From: Thiohalobacter sp.
GTDB taxonomy: Bacteria > Pseudomonadota > Gammaproteobacteria > DSM-19610
Length of the DNA: 5,588 bases
NCBI GenBank assembly: GCA_027010005.1
Contig: JALVCM010000036.1
Coordinates: forward strand, 1-5,588
Reading direction: 5' to 3'
In this document: one piece after another, positions 4,061 to 5,588 of the stretch
Layout: each line of letters starts with the position of its first letter
Position numbering within the stretch: the first letter of the stretch is position 1
The notes under the pieces: model-generated
The model's database searches: none
Told to the model about the DNA's origin: nothing
The model's input: the letters and a program-made list of their open reading frames with translations, nothing else
Program-made: the position numbers and the translations under genes

Positions 4061-5588
4061 ATGGGTGGAAAAAAACAAGCGCAGAAAAAGAAACAGGGAC
4101 AGTGTAAAAGCAAGCCTGGCAAATGTGAAGGGATGTGCCTCTTATGCCGCTCCTTGGTCATAAGTATCATCTGGGGTACGGCTGCCCTGATAGATCCGTT
4201 CGGCCTGAAAACAGCGGCTGACCTGCAATCTGAAGCCATCTTTATGCGAATGATCGGTGGTCCGTGGTACGAATCCAGTGCACAGGACCAGATTACGGTC
4301 GTGCTTATCGATGACCAGTATCTTGAAAAAACCGGTGAATTCTGGCCCATGTCGTACCTACAGCAGGACTTGCTGCTTAACGACATACTTGCGCTTAAAC
4401 CCAGGGCAGTATTTATTGATCTGTTATACAGGCATCGTCATGGTGAGAAAGAGGATGTCAAACAGCTCGCTGAAACGATCGATATCTACCAGGCTGCTGA
4501 TAAGCCCGGTCAAAGGAATGCGATACCAATCTATGTACCCTGGTTAATAAAGGATATGGATGGTACCGCAACCTGTGTCGATGCAACTTATACGCAAGCC
4601 GCCAGTGATCCGGCTGACCTCGTGCTTGACAATTCTGTTATTAATGAAGTCGCAGCGTCACAAGCCGGACGTGCTTTTATAGGCTGGACAGGCTGTGGCA
4701 GTCGCTACCCGAATTTTGTCGGTGGAAACCCGAATCTGAAAACTCCTGCTTTCGCAATGTATGACCTGTACTGTCAAAGTGAAACACCCAGGTCACCGGA
4801 TTGCCAGGCTGTTGTAGATAAAGATTATTCAGGGTTCAGCAATCCCATGGTTCTGCGCTGGGGAACCGGTGTCAGCAAACTCCATTATGCAACCTTGTCA
4901 AAAGCATCTGTTTATTGTGAGCAGTTGTCGGGTAGCAAGCGCCTGGGGTATATGACGGCTCAATTCTGGTCTGCGCTTGGGCAATCCTTTTCGTCCAGCC
5001 GGGAGCGAGGCAAGGCTGAACGTTGTACCTATACCGATACACTTCATGCAACATGGTTTCTTGGTGCCTCTGACGAGCTACGGCAGTTTCAGAAAGATAT
5101 GATCGAGGATCGTTATGTATTCATTGGTGCACAGGTCGATGGCGTAAATGACTACATGGAAAACCCGGTAAACGGGAAGGTGCCGGGGGTGTTTCTGTTT
5201 TCCATGGCGCTGGATAACCTGATGACCCTGGGTAGTGGTTATTACAAGGAGATGGGAGGCCTGTTTGAAGGTTTTGTTGAGATATTTACGCTTTTCACCA
5301 TAACGTTTGCAATTGGCCTGTTCTGGCTTGAATACGTAAAGACCTGTAAACCCGGGAAGGGCAAGAAAAGAAGTCTTGGGTCTCGTTATCTGGAAACCGT
5401 AGTCTCAATCAGTGTGTTTAAACTGGTTTTACCGATTTCCATCAGTTTACTGATTGCCTGGCTTATGTGGAGTATGGGGTATGCACCAATGGACTGGATT
5501 GGAGTTTCATTACTGGCCTTTATTGCAAATCCTGTCAAGTTCCGCGATTGTTCAGAGAGGCTGGGTATCCAGGGTGTGTGTGAAAAGT
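4061..5588 (+). CDS. CHASE2-domain membrane sensor, cut by the window end
   Basis: The frame is open from ATG 4061 to the window edge: 509 codons with no stop. An in-frame TAG at 4046-4048 bounds it upstream. A Lys-rich N-terminus with Cys15, Cys22, Cys26 and Cys29 leads into membrane segment 1 (about 27-45). Residues 46-395 form the extracytoplasmic sensor domain. CHASE2 signs are QITVVLIDDQYL with GEFWP (77-96), the ALKPRAVFIDLLY strand (111-123), and the closing RYVFIGAQVDGVNDYMENPV (351-370) then KVPGVFLFSMALDNLM (373-388). Further membrane segments lie near 404-422, 449-471 and perhaps 477-491, separated by a basic loop (428-442). CHASE2 normally feeds cyclase, kinase, phosphatase or GGDEF output, but no such domain begins before the edge. 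The sensor domain has six cysteines (172, 212, 238, 248, 286, 322). The ribosome binding site is weak. ATG 4133 (Met25) is an alternative start that would drop two of the N-terminal cysteines. Confidence 0.85.
   Translation, partial: MGGKKQAQKKKQGQCKSKPGKCEGMCLLCRSLVISIIWGTAALIDPFGLKTAADLQSEAIFMRMIGGPWYESSAQDQITVVLIDDQYLEKTGEFWPMSYLQQDLLLNDILALKPRAVFIDLLYRHRHGEKEDVKQLAETIDIYQAADKPGQRNAIPIYVPWLIKDMDGTATCVDATYTQAASDPADLVLDNSVINEVAASQAGRAFIGWTGCGSRYPNFVGGNPNLKTPAFAMYDLYCQSETPRSPDCQAVVDKDYSGFSNPMVLRWGTGVSKLHYATLSKASVYCEQLSGSKRLGYMTAQFWSALGQSFSSSRERGKAERCTYTDTLHATWFLGASDELRQFQKDMIEDRYVFIGAQVDGVNDYMENPVNGKVPGVFLFSMALDNLMTLGSGYYKEMGGLFEGFVEIFTLFTITFAIGLFWLEYVKTCKPGKGKKRSLGSRYLETVVSISVFKLVLPISISLLIAWLMWSMGYAPMDWIGVSLLAFIANPVKFRDCSERLGIQGVCEK

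Noticed and set aside
4133..4135. ATG 4133 as the main start of the CHASE2 gene
   Set aside because: Its GAAGGG is too close to the codon to act as a normal ribosome binding site, so 4061 is preferred, though neither start is well supported.
3809..4163. Two overlapping plus-strand open frames across the divergent spacer (3809-4048 and 3888-4163)
   Set aside because: Both overlap the lipoprotein gene or the CHASE2 gene in other frames, their products resemble nothing known, and neither start has a ribosome binding site. AGGAG at 3944-3948 has no ATG at useful distance.
4257..4547. 96-codon plus-strand open frame inside the CHASE2 gene
   Set aside because: It overlaps the conserved CHASE2 block in another frame, and its translation shows no domain.
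1..5588. Mobile element, CRISPR array, tRNA or defence system
   Set aside because: No transposase or integrase motif, no regularly spaced repeats, no tRNA-like cloverleaf and no terminal inverted repeats with target duplications were seen on either strand.

Overview
The window looks like chromosome of a sulfur-oxidising proteobacterium, probably a gammaproteobacterium. The main reason is an intact sulfide:quinone oxidoreductase that, from memory of the family, closely resembles the type I enzyme of Acidithiobacillus ferrooxidans. The roughly balanced base composition and the mix of a TerC-family membrane protein, a membrane-anchored coiled-coil protein and a CHASE2 sensor agree with this. No species can be named from the sequence alone.

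Layout from left to right. A TerC-family membrane protein (56-844, +) is followed, after a 97-base gap, by sqr (942-2216, +). That gap holds nested inverted repeats, a candidate promoter and a very strong Shine-Dalgarno sequence. sqr converges almost end to end with a minus-strand gene for a membrane-anchored coiled-coil protein (2222-3340), and a small hairpin contains both stop codons. Upstream of the coiled-coil gene on the same strand lies a small putative lipoprotein with an allene oxide cyclase/dirigent-like barrel (3419-3895). A 165-base divergent spacer follows. The last gene runs right from it: a CHASE2-type extracytoplasmic sensor beginning at 4061 that is still open at the end of the window after 509 codons.

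How the genes may work together. SQR oxidises sulfide and passes the electrons to membrane quinone. TerC-family proteins are linked to metal-ion export (manganese in the characterised cases) or to tellurite and metal stress, so a shared sulfide/metal stress context is possible but not shown. The minus-strand pair encodes two envelope-directed products, one anchored in the inner membrane and one probably lipidated. They may be co-transcribed, since no terminator is visible between them, but the downstream gene also has its own candidate -10 box and a leader able to hide its ribosome binding site. The CHASE2 protein is transcribed divergently. Its output domain, if any, lies outside the window.

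The observations most worth a second look are the RNA-switch-like leader of the coiled-coil gene (3350-3375), the cysteine-rich N-terminus and six periplasmic cysteines of the CHASE2 protein, the promoter overlapping inverted repeats ahead of sqr, and the apparently leaderless start of the barrel lipoprotein. I found no mobile element, CRISPR array, tRNA or rRNA.
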